Shown: positions 8,873 through 19,367, counted from the first letter of the stretch. The stretch: 41,389 nucleotides of DNA from Penium margaritaceum (GCA_023375785.1 SZWC01003905.1:112331-153719), one strand, 5' to 3'. A program made the numbers and translations. The notes: generated by a model not told the origin, from the letters alone.

Positions 8873-9208
8873 CTATAACCACTCGGCTATGTCCATGCTT
8901 GTGCAAATCCCTGATGCAGACCCAGGTGGCACAGGGGCGTCGTCTGGTGGTGGAGTACCTACTCGGAGCTGATCGACGGTCGCCCTAGAGTCCTGGATGT
9001 TGTCTGGGACCTTCTGTAGTTTTTCTGCAGCTTGTAGGATTTTATCGGTGAACTGGCCGTGGCCCAATTTGCATGTCTTTGCATCATGTGTCCACCGTTT
9101 GTTGCCGGATACACGCATGTGACCAGTTGTAGCGTCCGGCTTGAGATTTTGCACGTGTAGGTTTAGACGGCGTAACGTTCTGACTTGTCTACGCTGAGTT
9201 ACGGCCAA
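8873..9208 (-). CDS. Hypothetical 111-aa ORF, possible retroelement tail
   Basis: A hydrophilic, Lys/Arg/Gln-rich reading (HVQNLKPDATTGHMRV, KLGHGQFTDKILQAAEKLQ, ending DIAEWL) sits upstream of the polypurine tract on the same strand. Its position suggests the 3' end of the internal region of the gypsy-type element whose LTR starts at 8798. The composition is protein-like, but I do not recognise a family and no catalytic motif is present. Confidence 0.3.
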   Translation of the reverse strand: MAVTQRRQVRTLRRLNLHVQNLKPDATTGHMRVSGNKRWTHDAKTCKLGHGQFTDKILQAAEKLQKVPDNIQDSRATVDQLRVGTPPPDDAPVPPGSASGICTSMDIAEWL

Positions 9209-9209
9209 A

Positions 9210-9475
9210 ACAGTGGTTTTGGGCCGGTCTTAGGACAGACCTTGCACTGCCGCGTGCGACACTCGCCGTGCGCCGCGGCAAGTACTTATGCCATGGACCT
9301 GTCATTTGTCATTTCTCTCTGCAAATGCTATTGAAGCATTCTGACACTTTGCCTTGTGTCCCCTAGCCATACCCTTGCCGTTGTGTGCACGCCTTGTGAC
9401 TGTCGTCAGCGTCTGACCAGGCACTGACGCCTTGTCAGCGGCAATATCGCTAGGAAACTTCCACACATTTTCTTA
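9210..9475 (+). repeat. 3' portion of an LTR preceding a copia primer site
   Basis: The canonical primer site at 9476 requires an LTR ending just before it on the plus strand. The sequence here is non-coding, with GC-rich words (GTGCGACACTCGCCGTGCGC) and an end reading ACACATTTTCTTA. Neither a second LTR nor any gag/pol of this element is visible downstream, so the element is truncated. The left limit is arbitrary. Confidence 0.4.
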
Positions 9476-9487
9476 TGGTATCAGAGC
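9476..9487 (+). other. Primer binding site, canonical initiator tRNA-Met 3' end
   Basis: The plus strand reads TGGTATCAGAGC, the exact complement of the initiator tRNA-Met 3' terminus, as in E1. It marks the start of the internal region of a copia-type element on the plus strand. Confidence 0.85.
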
Positions 9488-10440
9488 AGCGAGACACCTC
9501 TTGCTGAGCTGCGCCGCAAAGACGCAGCACCGGCAGCAGCAGTGAGAGTCACTGCCGCCGCCGTATCCTGGGACTCGTTGCAGCCGTTTTCAACGACATT
9601 ATCACTCAGTCCCCACCACCACACAAGGTGGGTTTGCATCATCCAGACACGAATAGCAAGCAAAACAAGGCAATCGGCCAAAATGGCCTGTCCACCGAGA
9701 AAACTCTAGAGCACTCTGAACTGCACTAAGATCACATATAAATGTACGAGTGCAGTACTGAGACGTCAGCGTGTGCTTTCCACGACAGGAAGCACACACA
9801 AAGTTGCAGGTCTCCTCATCGCACCGGTACAGGCTACCGGGTGCGTAGGTCTCGACCACCGAGAAAACTCCAGTAGCGGCAGACCAGCCAGTCAGGCTGT
9901 AAAGACGCATCATCTGCATCACACCTGCTATGTTGTAGCTACTGGATAAGTCCCTGGACGATCCGGAGTCCCGTCAGGTCGTCACGATCTCCAATGCGGC
10001 CGCTGCTCACCATCAGCTCCGGGTGCACCCGTAGCTGCCACGGCCGTGGCTCTTGACGAGTGGAAGCCACACACGCCAACAATATCGAGTGGCCTCGGTA
10101 CGATCGTACCCTGAAATCGGACCGTTGGCTCAAACCACGTCGCAAACCAATGGCTGGTTGGCTCGATCACCCATCAAGCCGAACCGAGCCGAGCGGCGCT
10201 TGCGTGAACGTCATGCTCAAGGCAGGCAGACACAGCCTTGTGAGCTGTTCCAAGTCGGGCTCGGTGCCTTAGGCACCAGGCCGCTCTCCGCCGGCTCTAG
10301 TGCCTTAGGCACCGATCGATCAACCACTTGCGGCCGTTGCCAGCCGCCGCGGCAACGAACGGGGGCAGCTCTGCAACACAGTTGACTGAGCTCCCCGTCT
10401 TCAAACCCCCCTAAGGGTCCAATCTGCAGGGGTGATTTCC
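9488..10440. other. Non-coding stretch, degraded element leader
   Basis: No convincing gene. Immediately after the primer site there is GC-rich GCAGCACCGGCAGCAGCAG sequence, then short direct repeats (ACCGAGAAAACTC at about 9697 and 9858). Two copies of the palindromic GTGCCTTAGGCAC lie at about 10263 and 10301. ORFs of 60-110 codons on both strands overlap one another and look random. Confidence 0.5.
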
Positions 10441-10447
10441 AAACCCT

Positions 10448-11283
10448 AGCGCTTTCGCGCCATCTTAACAAATGGCCAACCGCGACAAAGAGGGCTGGAT
10501 TTCAGTGCGGGACATGCGGCTCCAAGCTCCCAGGCACCTGCGACCGTATACGAGGCCACTTCGGCGAAGCCAACGCCAACATCGCGAAGTGTCCCAATCC
10601 GCCACCGTTGGCACATGATTCCCTCGGCCTTGAGCGTGCACCTATGCCAACTGGGGAATGGAGGCCGTTCAACGCGCTGCTGTACAATGGCAAGGAAGAT
10701 TCTTTGGGTACACGGGACAAGCCGGTGTCGTGGGTGCAGCTGTGGGAAGAGAGGGAGAGAGCAGCCGAGCGTGAGGGGGTGAGAATCACCGCCGTGGACT
10801 CCAAGGAGGAAGCAGAACGTGAGGCCGAGGCTGCTGCTACCCGCCTTGCTGCTGAGACTGCTGTCGGCATCCTCAAGTCCATGCCCATTGTTGACATCAA
10901 TCAAATGGCTGGCATGCGGCAGAGCTCATGGACAGGTTCAGTGCACAAGAAAACAACGAGAAATGTCAGCTCAACATCATCAAGCTTATGTGCATCGGCG
11001 TGTTGACCATCTCGTTCGTCAAGAAGAACATGCTTATGGAGGTGGTCTCCTCCGCCAAGCACACAACTCTGGCCTTCCGCCTGCCTCATAGGGACAAGGT
11101 GGTGGAGGTAGTGCTCCTGCGGCTGGACAAGGATCTTGAGGCCCTGGATGAGCCAATGCAGAAGCAGTGGAACATCTACGGGTGCAGTGTGGCAGTGGAT
11201 AAGTGGGCGGACGAGCAATCACGTCCGATTTACAATACCATGGCGGTGAACATCCAGGGGTCCTGCCGTTTTGGAGGGTGTCA
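10448..11283 (+). pseudogene. hAT-like transposase fragment (BED finger + DUF659)
   Basis: The plus strand encodes a BED-like zinc finger (FQCGTCGSKL...RIRGHFG...IAKCPNPP; C-x2-C...H...C) near 10498-10595. A helical charged region follows (WVQLWEERERAAEREG, KEEAEREAEAAATR). After a one-base frameshift near 10915 the reading goes on as ELMDRFSAQENNEKCQL..., and ends in a DUF659-type segment WNIYGCSVAVDKWADEQSRP...MAVNIQGSC, where the family has GC[ST]IMSDGWTD. Plant hAT-superfamily transposases have this domain order. The catalytic DDE part and the dimerisation domain are missing after about 11283, so only the N-terminal third remains. No terminal inverted repeats or 8-bp duplication were found. 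Confidence 0.7.
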
Positions 11284-11345
11284 TTTATATGTGCCATCTT
11301 ATTTGAGGTCTAGTTTTGCATGCTCGCTTCGGCGGAGGTCCACGT

Positions 11346-11683
11346 TGTAACATCCCTGATGTACACGAGTCCCTAAACTTTGGAAGTGGGCATACTTGTC
11401 CTTACATTCATGGCCTACCGTGCAGCGATCCCAGGATTTTTATGCTGTGCGGCCAAGAGAATTTTGCCCACCTTCCCTGATCTCAATTGTTTGATTCTTG
11501 AAGACTCTGACAATGTTTACCACTTTTAAAGAATATTCGGCAAAAGTGTCGCGATTTTTAGCGATATTCTTATACAAAAAAAACTGACTTCTCGATAGCA
11601 TTGGACTTTAGTAAAATGGCGGCTCAATATCACAGAGTTCCCCTGGACAAGCTTCTCAAAGTAACCACTCCCAATGTGACCTC
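11346..11683 (+). repeat. Gypsy-type LTR, plus strand, solo or truncated
   Basis: It starts TGTAACATCCCTG and follows the minus-strand LTR at 8798-8394 word for word over the first 80 bases at roughly 75-80% identity (GAGTCCCTAAA, GTGGGCATACTTGTCCTTACAT, CATGGCCTACCGTGCAG), then in patches to TGTGACCTC. No polypurine tract, primer site or coding region adjoins it, so it may be a solo LTR. It abuts the truncated hAT-like fragment. Confidence 0.6.
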
Positions 11684-14104
11684 CCACACATTGCTCAGCT
11701 TGAGCGCCAAGGACCCAACATATGCCTGATTACGATTCTCGGCATTGCATGTATGTGCTCCGCTTGTTCGGCACTTGTCATCAAGTTAAAATTACTGCTT
11801 AATACAAACTATCCATTCTTCCTAATTCCTTTAATCATCTACTGCTCTACACCTCATCTATGTGAACCACCTATGTTCCGCTCGGTGTAACACTTACTAT
11901 CAAAGCACAGCAACGTTGGAGGTACAACTGACATATTAACTACCAGGAAATAACATTGCACACGTCTTCAGCATATCTTTACTGCTAAGAAGTATGCATA
12001 CCATGTGACAACAACGGTGAACGAAGCAAGAGCAACGGACTAAGAGCAGCAATAGCCGAAAAAGACTCTGGCAATGGAGGATTAGAAACATGTGAATATC
12101 GATGCTCTTCAAGAAAATCAGAAAGCGGTGGAAATTCTTTTATGCATCGCACAATACCAACGAACCCGACAGCCAACCCGGTAACAGACCCCTTGGGCTT
12201 GGCAAACCATCCGCTCCCGCTACTCTACACGGGGACAATACCAGGAGTGATGGGAGGAACCGGCCGACAAGCTTGCATAGAAAACAATTGCACCAGAAGT
12301 TATCGGGACTGTAGAGCATCAAGACCCATCTGCTCCAACAACTCAACACAGCGATATAGGAGCCTTGGAATCCTTGTATGCATTAAAAAATGCTAATTGA
12401 GAGAACAAATCAAATATCAAGTGAGTCCCAGATTCTAGCGGCTCTTCTAAAGCCGTTTATCCTTAAAAAATGATCAGGATGTGGGTGAGGAGTTTGGATG
12501 TGTGATTCACTACTGGTTGGGCAATGATGATGAATAGACAATTAACTCCGCGGCCTTGCTACAGCGTGACATGCCTTTAAGTTGGTGGTCCGATCCAAAG
12601 ACCATCCAACAGAAGCATCAGACCAGCGGAACTGGATCAACAACTGAAAAAACCACTCTCACATCGTGGACCGTGGGAATTCTACCCTTTGAGCAAGGAA
12701 ATCTAGGGTAGCACAACTCTCTGACGCCACCAGAGAAATGGAATGAATTTGAATCTGCCACTCTCACCCCCTGTGGAAAGATGAACGAGAATTCGGAGAC
12801 ATAGCACCGGCTTTAATGCCTACATCAATGGTCCAGCGTGGAAGAGTACACACGACAAATTTGCAAGGTTATCACCGGTAGCGATCTCGCCCCGGACTAT
12901 TGTCTGCAACAACAACGGCATCAAGCATGATATTGGAGAGTAATGGCCATCTTTGGCATCTAGGAAGACTATCCCTGAATGGTTGCAACTGTCAATTGTA
13001 TCAATCAACACCGACTACAATGCTCGGATGTAGGAATCCAACGACTGGTAACCCCAAAGTAAGGTTGCACACCGATTCCTGGACTTGCAATTAAGTCATC
13101 GCAGTTCCACAATTTTTGCATGTACACAAGATTCTGATTCTTTGATTCTGGAATCGCACCTGAATCATGGGTACTTTTGGAATATCATTAGATTATTGGG
13201 ACGGGAGGGGTAGATAGTTTGATGTATAAAAAATGTTCATGTCTTGGTTGACTTCAAGAACATCATCTTCAGTCGCTGCTCGTCACACCGTCCAGTGTGC
13301 ATGAATCACAATTTGACCGGGCGCACATACATGTGCAAACCGATTATCGAGGACCGACAATCAAACTAAGCCTGAAAACACGGTTTGAACATTTGGCCTC
13401 GGTAAGGAAAAAAAAAAACTTCACCAATCGAGCACAGCCCGATCAATCGTGACTCGAAAAATCGACTGCGCTTGACCAGTACATTTGATTGTCCAGATCT
13501 CAAAAAATTTGCTCGTGCGGGCCGGCACGCACGTCCATCTTACAAACGTCATCAAGACCACAGAAAAGTGTAAGGTTAACAGAGACGCGAGAAAGCAAGA
13601 CCATTGACACCTAAGAAAATAGGTATGTGTCAATCCATCCGCTGCATTGATAAAATCAAAGCAGAGATTTGTGCCGGCCGGCTCATCCACATGAAAAAAG
13701 CGTGAGATTATCGTATTGATGGGCATGTTCATTCAAAATATCTTTATTCTTTCTCCCATCCATTCCATAAACAATCGTGGTCCTTTTTAGCGAGACAAGC
13801 CTGGAATTAACCATGTACGTGAAATGTTTTGTCCAAATCGTTGCTTACATCATTATGCAAAAATCCGAGTTCATCCATGGGAAAGGACAAAAACACTTAG
13901 GAAGGAAAAAGGCTTCAACGACTTTTTGACATTCCCTGCTCACCTCCTACGTGATCCAAATCTGCGTGGGAGATGGGTAAGGAAAATCCTACGGCTGTAC
14001 GTGATCCCTTTTTTGTTGTCCCGTAGTCGTAACCGCAGGGAGCCCGGGGATCTCATTGACACCAAAACAAGCCCGAGGATTGAACCTATCCCCCCATAAA
14101 ACTA
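11684..14104. other. No recognisable feature
   Basis: This stretch is AT-richer than its neighbours. The longest ORFs are about 100 codons on either strand and show no motif I know (for example minus 13421-13732 and plus 13824-14099). Short A-runs occur at 11574-11583 and 13408-13420. It may be old intergenic or strongly decayed repeat sequence. Confidence 0.5.
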
Positions 14105-14392
14105 TAGAGAGTACAGCCTTTGGTGCTTCCACCAGCGGTGGAAGTTGTAAGTGAGTTGGATTATTGTGTTGTTCCTGTCTTTCCTTGCTTTGCATAGGAA
14201 AGGAGTGCGGAAGAGGGCGGAGTGTAATGCTTAAACTGTCTTTTTCTTTGTTTTACCATCAGCTCGGGAGGGAATCCGTTGGGTGACATGGTTGAAATCA
14301 TCTTGGATTTCTCTGGAGATTGCTGGTAGGAGGCGGGGGGCAGGCTTGGAGGTTGGGTTTCCCCAATGTTCTTGCCATATTTGGCAAAGGAT
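14105..14392 (-). pseudogene. LINE ORF2 C-terminal tail (left half, split by E2)
   Basis: Directly across the E2 insertion from the LINE zinc-finger segment, the minus strand continues TILCQIWQEHWGNP...SREIQDDFNHVTQR and, after stops, LTYNFHRWWKHQRLYSL. The [IL]-C-x-[IL]-W-x-x-R-like phrase after the zinc finger is typical of the end of plant LINE ORF2 proteins. No poly(A) tail is obvious below 14105. Confidence 0.6.
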
Positions 14393-14597
14393 AGTGGTGT
14401 TGGCCTGAGGGTGTGTGTGTACCATGGAGGGTCCCTAGCAGTGGCTGGTTCACACCACCAACTGTTTTTTGGAGAGACTGAAACTGTGGAGGTAACTGGT
14501 TCCAAGGATGGCAGAAAACTGGTCAGAGAGTGAGGCAATAGTTTTTTCCTCAATTGAATGGGAATAAAATCTTGATCAGGGCTCAAAATTAGTGGTG

Positions 14598-14604
14598 TTT
14601 TATA
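14598..14604 (-). promoter_or_regulatory. TATA box in E2 3' LTR
   Basis: TATAAAA on the minus strand, in a 20-base context (GTGGCTATAAAACACCACTA, with a GTGG/CCAC arm on each side) that is conserved in both LTRs. It lies about 500 bases from the LTR start, which suits the U3/R boundary. This is the likely Pol II core promoter. Confidence 0.6.
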
Positions 14605-14969
14605 GCCACTGATCTAAGCTTTCCAGAACACAAAAGTATGCCAGATTTAAAGCTTCCTAGTAGATTCTATGACTTCTAGAGTGTCCCTTGGTAGGCTGTC
14701 CTTTTTCCCACCTAGGAAGGCATCCCTTCCCTCCTCTAGAAGACTTTGCCCCTTCTTAGATCCCTCAGCTTGCTTCTAGTAGGAGGGAAGGTATCCACAA
14801 GACCAAGACACATCTAGATGCCTTGTAGGACAAGTCACCCCTTCTAGAAGGTGTGCCACTTTCCTGGACCCTTACCTAGCCTTCTAGAAACTCAAGGAGG
14901 AACTCTAGAGAATGAGCTAGCTTCCTGGCACCTATTTTTCACCTCCCTTGAGGCAGGGCAGAAATTGAT

Positions 14970-15042
14970 CATGTGGGAATTCAAACCGGGCCCCTGCCTC
15001 TATAGGTGGACTCCATTAACCACTAAGCCACTAAGGCTTGTC
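14970..15042 (-). other. tRNA-like module in E2 3' LTR
   Basis: The minus strand reads GCCTTAGTGGCTTAGTGG (box A-like TGGCTTAGTGG at 15030-15020) and 43 bases on GGTTTGAATTCC (box B-like, 14987-14976; consensus GGTTCGANNCC). This is near tRNA-gene spacing and in the element's orientation, upstream of the TATA box. The T-stem does not pair well, so promoter boxes are better conserved than a foldable tRNA. Confidence 0.55.
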
Positions 15043-15099
15043 ATTTTGTTGTTCCTTTTTGGAGTCACTCTTGCCATGGTGAGGAGCATCTCTACAACA

Positions 15100-15112
15100 A
15101 TCTCCCCCTTGC
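15100..15112 (-). other. E2 polypurine tract
   Basis: The minus strand reads AAGGGGGAGAT immediately before the LTR start TGTTG. This AAGGGGGAGATTGTTG arrangement is the standard copia plus-strand primer context. Confidence 0.9.
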
Positions 15113-16660
15113 GCGTCACCCATGGCATTTGTCCATGCTCAACCTACAACTCAAGAGCCTTGGGAAAGGCAAAGCTTCATGAAAGTAGCATCATGCATTT
15201 CCTTGGGTTGCACCTTTGTCATGGCATCAGAAAGCATGTGCTTTGTGCCACAGTGCAGAAGCACTACATCACCCTTTGCAACAAGGTCATATGAAAAGTG
15301 ATGCCTGATCTCTATGTGCTTGGTCCTCTGGTGTAGCACAGGGTTCTTGGTAAGGCTGATGGCACTCATGTTGTCAACGTTTCTTTTGGGGCACCCCAAT
15401 CTCCTTGAGAAATTGCAGCAGCCATAGTGCCTCCTTTACAACTTCCCCAAGTGCGATGTACTCCGCCTTGGTGCTAGACAATGCCACACAATCTTGTTTC
15501 CGGGTTGCCCAAGAAACCGCTGCGCCACCAAGCACAAAAACATAGCCCAATGTTGACTTGTGGTCATCAACATCACCTACCCAGTCAGCGTCAGAGTAGC
15601 CAACCAACTGGAGGGAGTCAGTCCGGGGTCCCCCTCAAAACACAAGTCACGAATGTATTGTTGCCTTCAAGTAGCAGAGGATTCTCTTCCTCGTTTGCCA
15701 ATACAGCGGCCCCGGATCAGCAACATAGCTGCTCACTTATCCTTTGGCAAAGGAAAGGTCAGGCCACGTCGCCACCATGGCATGTATTATGCTACCAAAT
15801 GCAGACTGGTACTGTACTCCAGCCATCTCCTCCTTCTTGTCCTCCATGCTCGGGCCCATGCTCGAGCTCAAGTCACATGTCATTGTCATAGGCATGCCAA
15901 CGGGGTTGCACTCCTCCATGTTGTAGCGGCTGAGCACCTCCTCCACATGTTTTTCTTGACCCATCTCCGGTGTGTGTGCTTTGCGGTCCCTCTTGATGGC
16001 GACGCCTAGGTAGCACTCAAGCTCGGTCCATGTCTGTCATCTTGAACCGGCCGCCAAGCTGTTGCATCAGGCTCTTGAGCTCCCCCTCATCTGAAGACAC
16101 AAGGATGAGGTCATCCATGTAGAGGACGACAATTTGGTGGAGCCCTGGCTGCTTACGCACGTACACGCTGTTTTCCGCCTCGCAGCGCTTGAAGCCAAGA
16201 TCACCCATGAATCTGTCCATCTTGCTCATGTGAGGTATCACATGAGCGGAGCTTGCTTCAGTCCATAGAGCGCCTTGCGAAGCCTGCACACCTTCCCCTG
16301 CGGCACATCCACCCCCACCGGCACCTCCATGTAGAATTCCTTGTCTAGGTCGCCATTTAGGAATGCAGTTTTGACGTCCATTTGGTGGATTTTGTAGTCG
16401 CATGTCGCTGCCACCAAGAGGATAGTACGGATGGAGGCAAAATTGGAAATTGGTGTAAAGGTCTCATCGTAGTGCTCTCCTTTTCTCTGGGCATACCCTT
16501 TCGCCACCAGTCGCGCCTTGTACCGCTCCACCTTCTCCTCCTTTGTGAGCTTCTTCCGGAAGACCCACCTGGAGCTGATGATTTTCCCGCCCTCGGGCCG
16601 GTCAACCAGCTCCCAAGTGCCGTTCTCTTTGTTGGAGGCAAGCTCAGATTTTATTGCTCC
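15113..16660 (-). pseudogene. E2 reverse transcriptase and RNase H
   Basis: RT motifs in order on the minus strand: SSRWVFRKKLTKEEKVERYK, ARLVAKGYAQ, QMDVKTAFLNGDL, CRLRKALYGLKQAP (frameshift near 16240), then ENSVYVRK and an intact catalytic box LYMDDLILVS near 16115. Next come HVEEVLSRYNMEECNPVGMP and a YQSAFGSIIHAMVAT segment. RNase H follows with [18 protein letters not shown] and DNMSAISLTKNP (the conserved Asp and Glu are present) and ends RTKHIEIRHHFSYDL...DAMTKV. A few codons are missing between PQKK and DNMSAI. At least four frame changes occur. Confidence 0.9.
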
Positions 16661-16799
16661 CTCCCACTCAACCCCATCCTTCTGCTGCTATGCCTCCTTC
16701 ACAAATTGAGGCTCCTCTTGCATGAAGAAGGCTTGTGCAAACCCAGTCCAAATGTCCTTGTCGACATCGTACCTCTTTGTCCTTCTTCGCACAAGGCTT

Positions 16800-17805
16800 C
16801 TCATTCGGGGCTATTGAGGCAGTTGTTGTTGTTGCTGTCCCCTTTTGGCGCCATCCTCTCCAAGTGCCTACTCCTCCTCTCTTGGAGACCTTGGAGACAT
16901 TGGTCGACTCCCCGCCTCCACATCCATCTCCGATGCTTCGGATTCCTCATCCGAACTGGCCAGAATAAAGTCTGCTGCTCACCCATCCCTTGGACGATCC
17001 TCTCTGGCTGGTGCTGCTGCAAGGACGTCACCCTCATTCACGTCCTCCGGCGTCTCTCCCTCAAGGAGCGGCAGCCCATCCCCCTCTTGGAGAGACCTGC
17101 CTCCTTGTCCGTCCAACGACTTTTCTTGTCGAACGTGACATCGCGACTCCGCACAATCTGCTGCCTCCTTGGGTCAAAGAGCCGGTACACCTTGCTTCCA
17201 CTCTCATACCCAAGGAAAATACACCTGTGGGTTTGTGGGTCCAGCGTTCTCTGCCCCTTACGTACCTACACCACAGCGTGTGCAATTCAACCAAATGTGC
17301 GGAGGTGACCCACCGCCGGCTTCCTCCTGCTCCACACCTCTTGTGGCGTCTTCCACACCCTGCTCTCCTTGTCCTTCAATCGCTTGGTTGGTGTAAAGTT
17401 CATTATGTACGCCGCTCTCCTTGCCGCCTCTGCCCAACATCGCTGTGCAAGGCCGGCATTCGCTCTCTCTGCGACGCCATTCTGTTGTGGGAAGTGTGGA
17501 GTTGTTTTCTGCCACTCAATCCCCTTGCTCTTCATCCACCCAAGGCAGCCCGCACATTCACTGCCGTTGTCACTCCGGAACGCCTTCACCTTCAACCGTG
17601 TCTGCCGTTCCATATCTGCCACAAACTTTTGTATGCATGCAAGGACTTTGCTCTTCCGCTTCATGAGGAAGAGGTATAGTTTGTGGCTGTGGTCGTCGAT
17701 GAAGGTGAGGAAGTAGCAAGCTCTGCCGATGAAGCTCTCAAGTGGTCCACACACATCTGTGTACACCACTGCCAACTTTGTTGATGTACGCGTCCCCTTT
17801 GCCAC
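16800..17805 (-). pseudogene. E2 integrase
   Basis: From 17805 the core reads with Asp 17 (YTDVCGP), Asp 79 (RSDNGSE) and Glu 113 (NGVAERANAG), all three catalytic residues of an rve integrase, plus FIDDHSHKLYLFLMK between them. After a frame change near 17290 the C-terminal domain continues (CIFLGYESGSKVYRLFDP, RDVTFDKKS), followed by an acidic linker toward the RT. The protein would insert the element cDNA. The core is intact but fused to broken reading frames. Confidence 0.85.
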
Positions 17806-17811
17806 AAACGG

Positions 17812-18420
17812 CTACCGCATTGATTTTCCAATGACGCATGGCTCACACACAGTCTCTTTGGTTCCATCAAGGCCACTGATTTGGAGACCCCGCACCACCT
17901 CTCTCTTTGCCATCTCCCTTACCGTAGATGGAGAAATATGGCAAAGTCGGCCGTGCCACAAGTCCAGGTCTCCTTCATCCTTCGTTGCAAGATTGATGGC
18001 GTTGAATCCCGCCCGACTGCCAAGGATCTTTGCGCGTAGCAGGTGCAAGTCGTCCTCCCTCTTGGCGCCCGCAATCACCTCACTTTTGACCTCCTTGCGG
18101 ATAATGGCCTCCTTCTTTGTAAAGAGCACCTTAAGTCCCTTGTTGGTAAGGCTGCTGACTAAGAGCAGGTTTGTCCCAAAGATGGGCATGTGGAGCACGT
18201 CGTGGATTGTGCTCGTGACAGGTTTGCCATCCTCAACCGACTCAATGCGGAAGTTACCCTCACCGGTGGCCACCTCTGTTTTGCCATTGGCCACCGTCAT
18301 GCGTCTCTCCAAGGCACCATAGGTAACAAATGCCACCCTGTTGCACTACGTGTGGCAACTCCTGGATCCTTCAAGTTGGTGGAGTTGTACGCCATAAGGG
18401 CCTGCCTGTCTTTCTCTCCC
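17812..18420 (-). pseudogene. E2 protease and GAG_pre-integrase segment
   Basis: The upper part reads LKDPGVATRSATG at about 18375-18340, where copia proteases have x-x-DSGA[ST]xH. If this is the active site, Ser and Ala are replaced by Pro and Val while Asp and Gly remain. After a frameshift, RRMTVANGKTEVATGEGNF and HDVLHMPIFGTNLLLVSSL are the usual protease C-terminal half. LWHGRLCHISPSTVREM and CEPCVIGK form the zinc-binding pre-integrase segment (H...H...C..C). Confidence 0.75.
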
Positions 18421-18436
18421 CCCCCCCCCCCCCCCC

Positions 18437-18529
18437 NNNNNNNNNNNNNNNNNNNNNNNNNNNNNNNNNNNNNNNNNNNNNNNNNNNNNNNNNNNNNNNN
18501 NNNNNNNNNNNNNNNNNNNNNNNNNNNNN
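18437..18529. other. Assembly gap (93 n) next to a poly-C run
   Basis: The gap lies between the E2 zinc knuckle and protease and is preceded by about 19 consecutive C (18418-18436). Homopolymer C is the likely cause of the break. About 90 bases is roughly the distance expected between knuckle and protease, so little need be missing. Confidence 0.95.
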
Positions 18530-19328
18530 TGCAACCGGTCTGACTTATTCTTGGGACTGTTGTGTGGATAGTGGCCCTCCTTGCTTTAGTTGAAGCACTC
18601 CCTCTTCTTGTCACCCTTCTTGGTGCCCTGTTTGGCACCCTTCCACTTGTCGCCTCGGCCTCCACTGTGAGGGTGAACTATGTAAGCAGAACTTGATGCC
18701 GCTACACTCTCTCGACCGACATGTCGCATCCACTCATTGCGCACGTACTCGGGAACCTTTGGGTACTTCAACTCGTCAGAAGGCCAGTCAACAAGGAGTG
18801 TGATCATGGGACTCCAGCTTTCCGGCAAGGCCAGAAGGAGAATTATAGCTTGCAACTAAGACTCGACCTCCCAACTAGTGGCCACGCACTCCGCTGCGAG
18901 CGACTCAATCTGCTGCATGATTTCCATGATGTTGTCACCTTCTTTGGCTTGGAGGGTGACGAGACATTTGAAGATGAAGATCTCATTGGCAAGGTTGTTT
19001 GACTGGTAGATGGAGTAGATTTTGATCATGCGTCTACGGCCAGGGTGCATCCTTGGATGTGTCCAAGTTGTGGTGGGCATAACGCGGACACAAGGAGCGC
19101 CAACGCCTTTTTGTTTCACTTCTTGTATGCCTCCTTCACCTCAGCTGTTACAGTCTCCGGTGGAGCACTCTCATCACCCTTCACAAGCTCAAGAAGTCCC
19201 TTGTCCTCGAGGAAGACCTCAAACTGCCTCCTCCACAAGGAAAATCCTGTCCCATCAAACTTAAGAACAGTGCGACTGCTCTCTTGCTCATTGGCGGCCA
19301 TCTGTTGATCTAGGAAGCGTGAACACAA
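18530..19328 (-). pseudogene. E2 Gag with broken zinc knuckle
   Basis: Starts near 19299 (MAANEQESSRTVLKFDGTGF) with the copia Gag opening FDGTGFSLWRRQFEVFL. After a stop it continues in shifted frames (YQSNNLANEIFIFKCLVTLQ, IMEIMQQIESLAAE) to the familiar IILLALPESWSPMITLL and a basic KGAKQGTKKGDKKR run. The nucleocapsid knuckle near 18585-18545 reads CFN-stop-SKEGHYPHNS: the second Cys is a TAA and the last Cys is Ser, so two of four zinc ligands are lost. Confidence 0.85.
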
Positions 19329-19352
19329 GATGGCTTAGGACCTCTGAAAGGC

Positions 19353-19367
19353 GTGGACCCATAACCC
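19353..19367 (-). other. E2 primer binding site, half-tRNA type
   Basis: The minus strand reads GGGTTATGGGTCCAC two bases inside the 5' LTR. It matches 14 of 15 bases of the complement of the initiator tRNA-Met anticodon arm, with one C-to-T change relative to E3 and E1b. Confidence 0.75.

Larger units (their letters stand above)
14398..15099 (-). repeat. E2 3' LTR (702 bp)
   Basis: It runs TGTTGTAGAGATGCTCC (from 15099 leftwards) to CTCAGGCCAACA at 14398. It is longer than the 5' LTR by 109 bases, which lie between two CTTCTAG words near 14775 and 14881. It carries a tRNA-like module (14970-15042) and a TATAAAA box (14598-14604). Confidence 0.95.

Noticed and set aside
16382-17679. Plus-strand ORFs of 308 and 229 codons
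   Set aside because: They lie antisense to E2 RT and integrase, whose catalytic motifs are clear on the minus strand.
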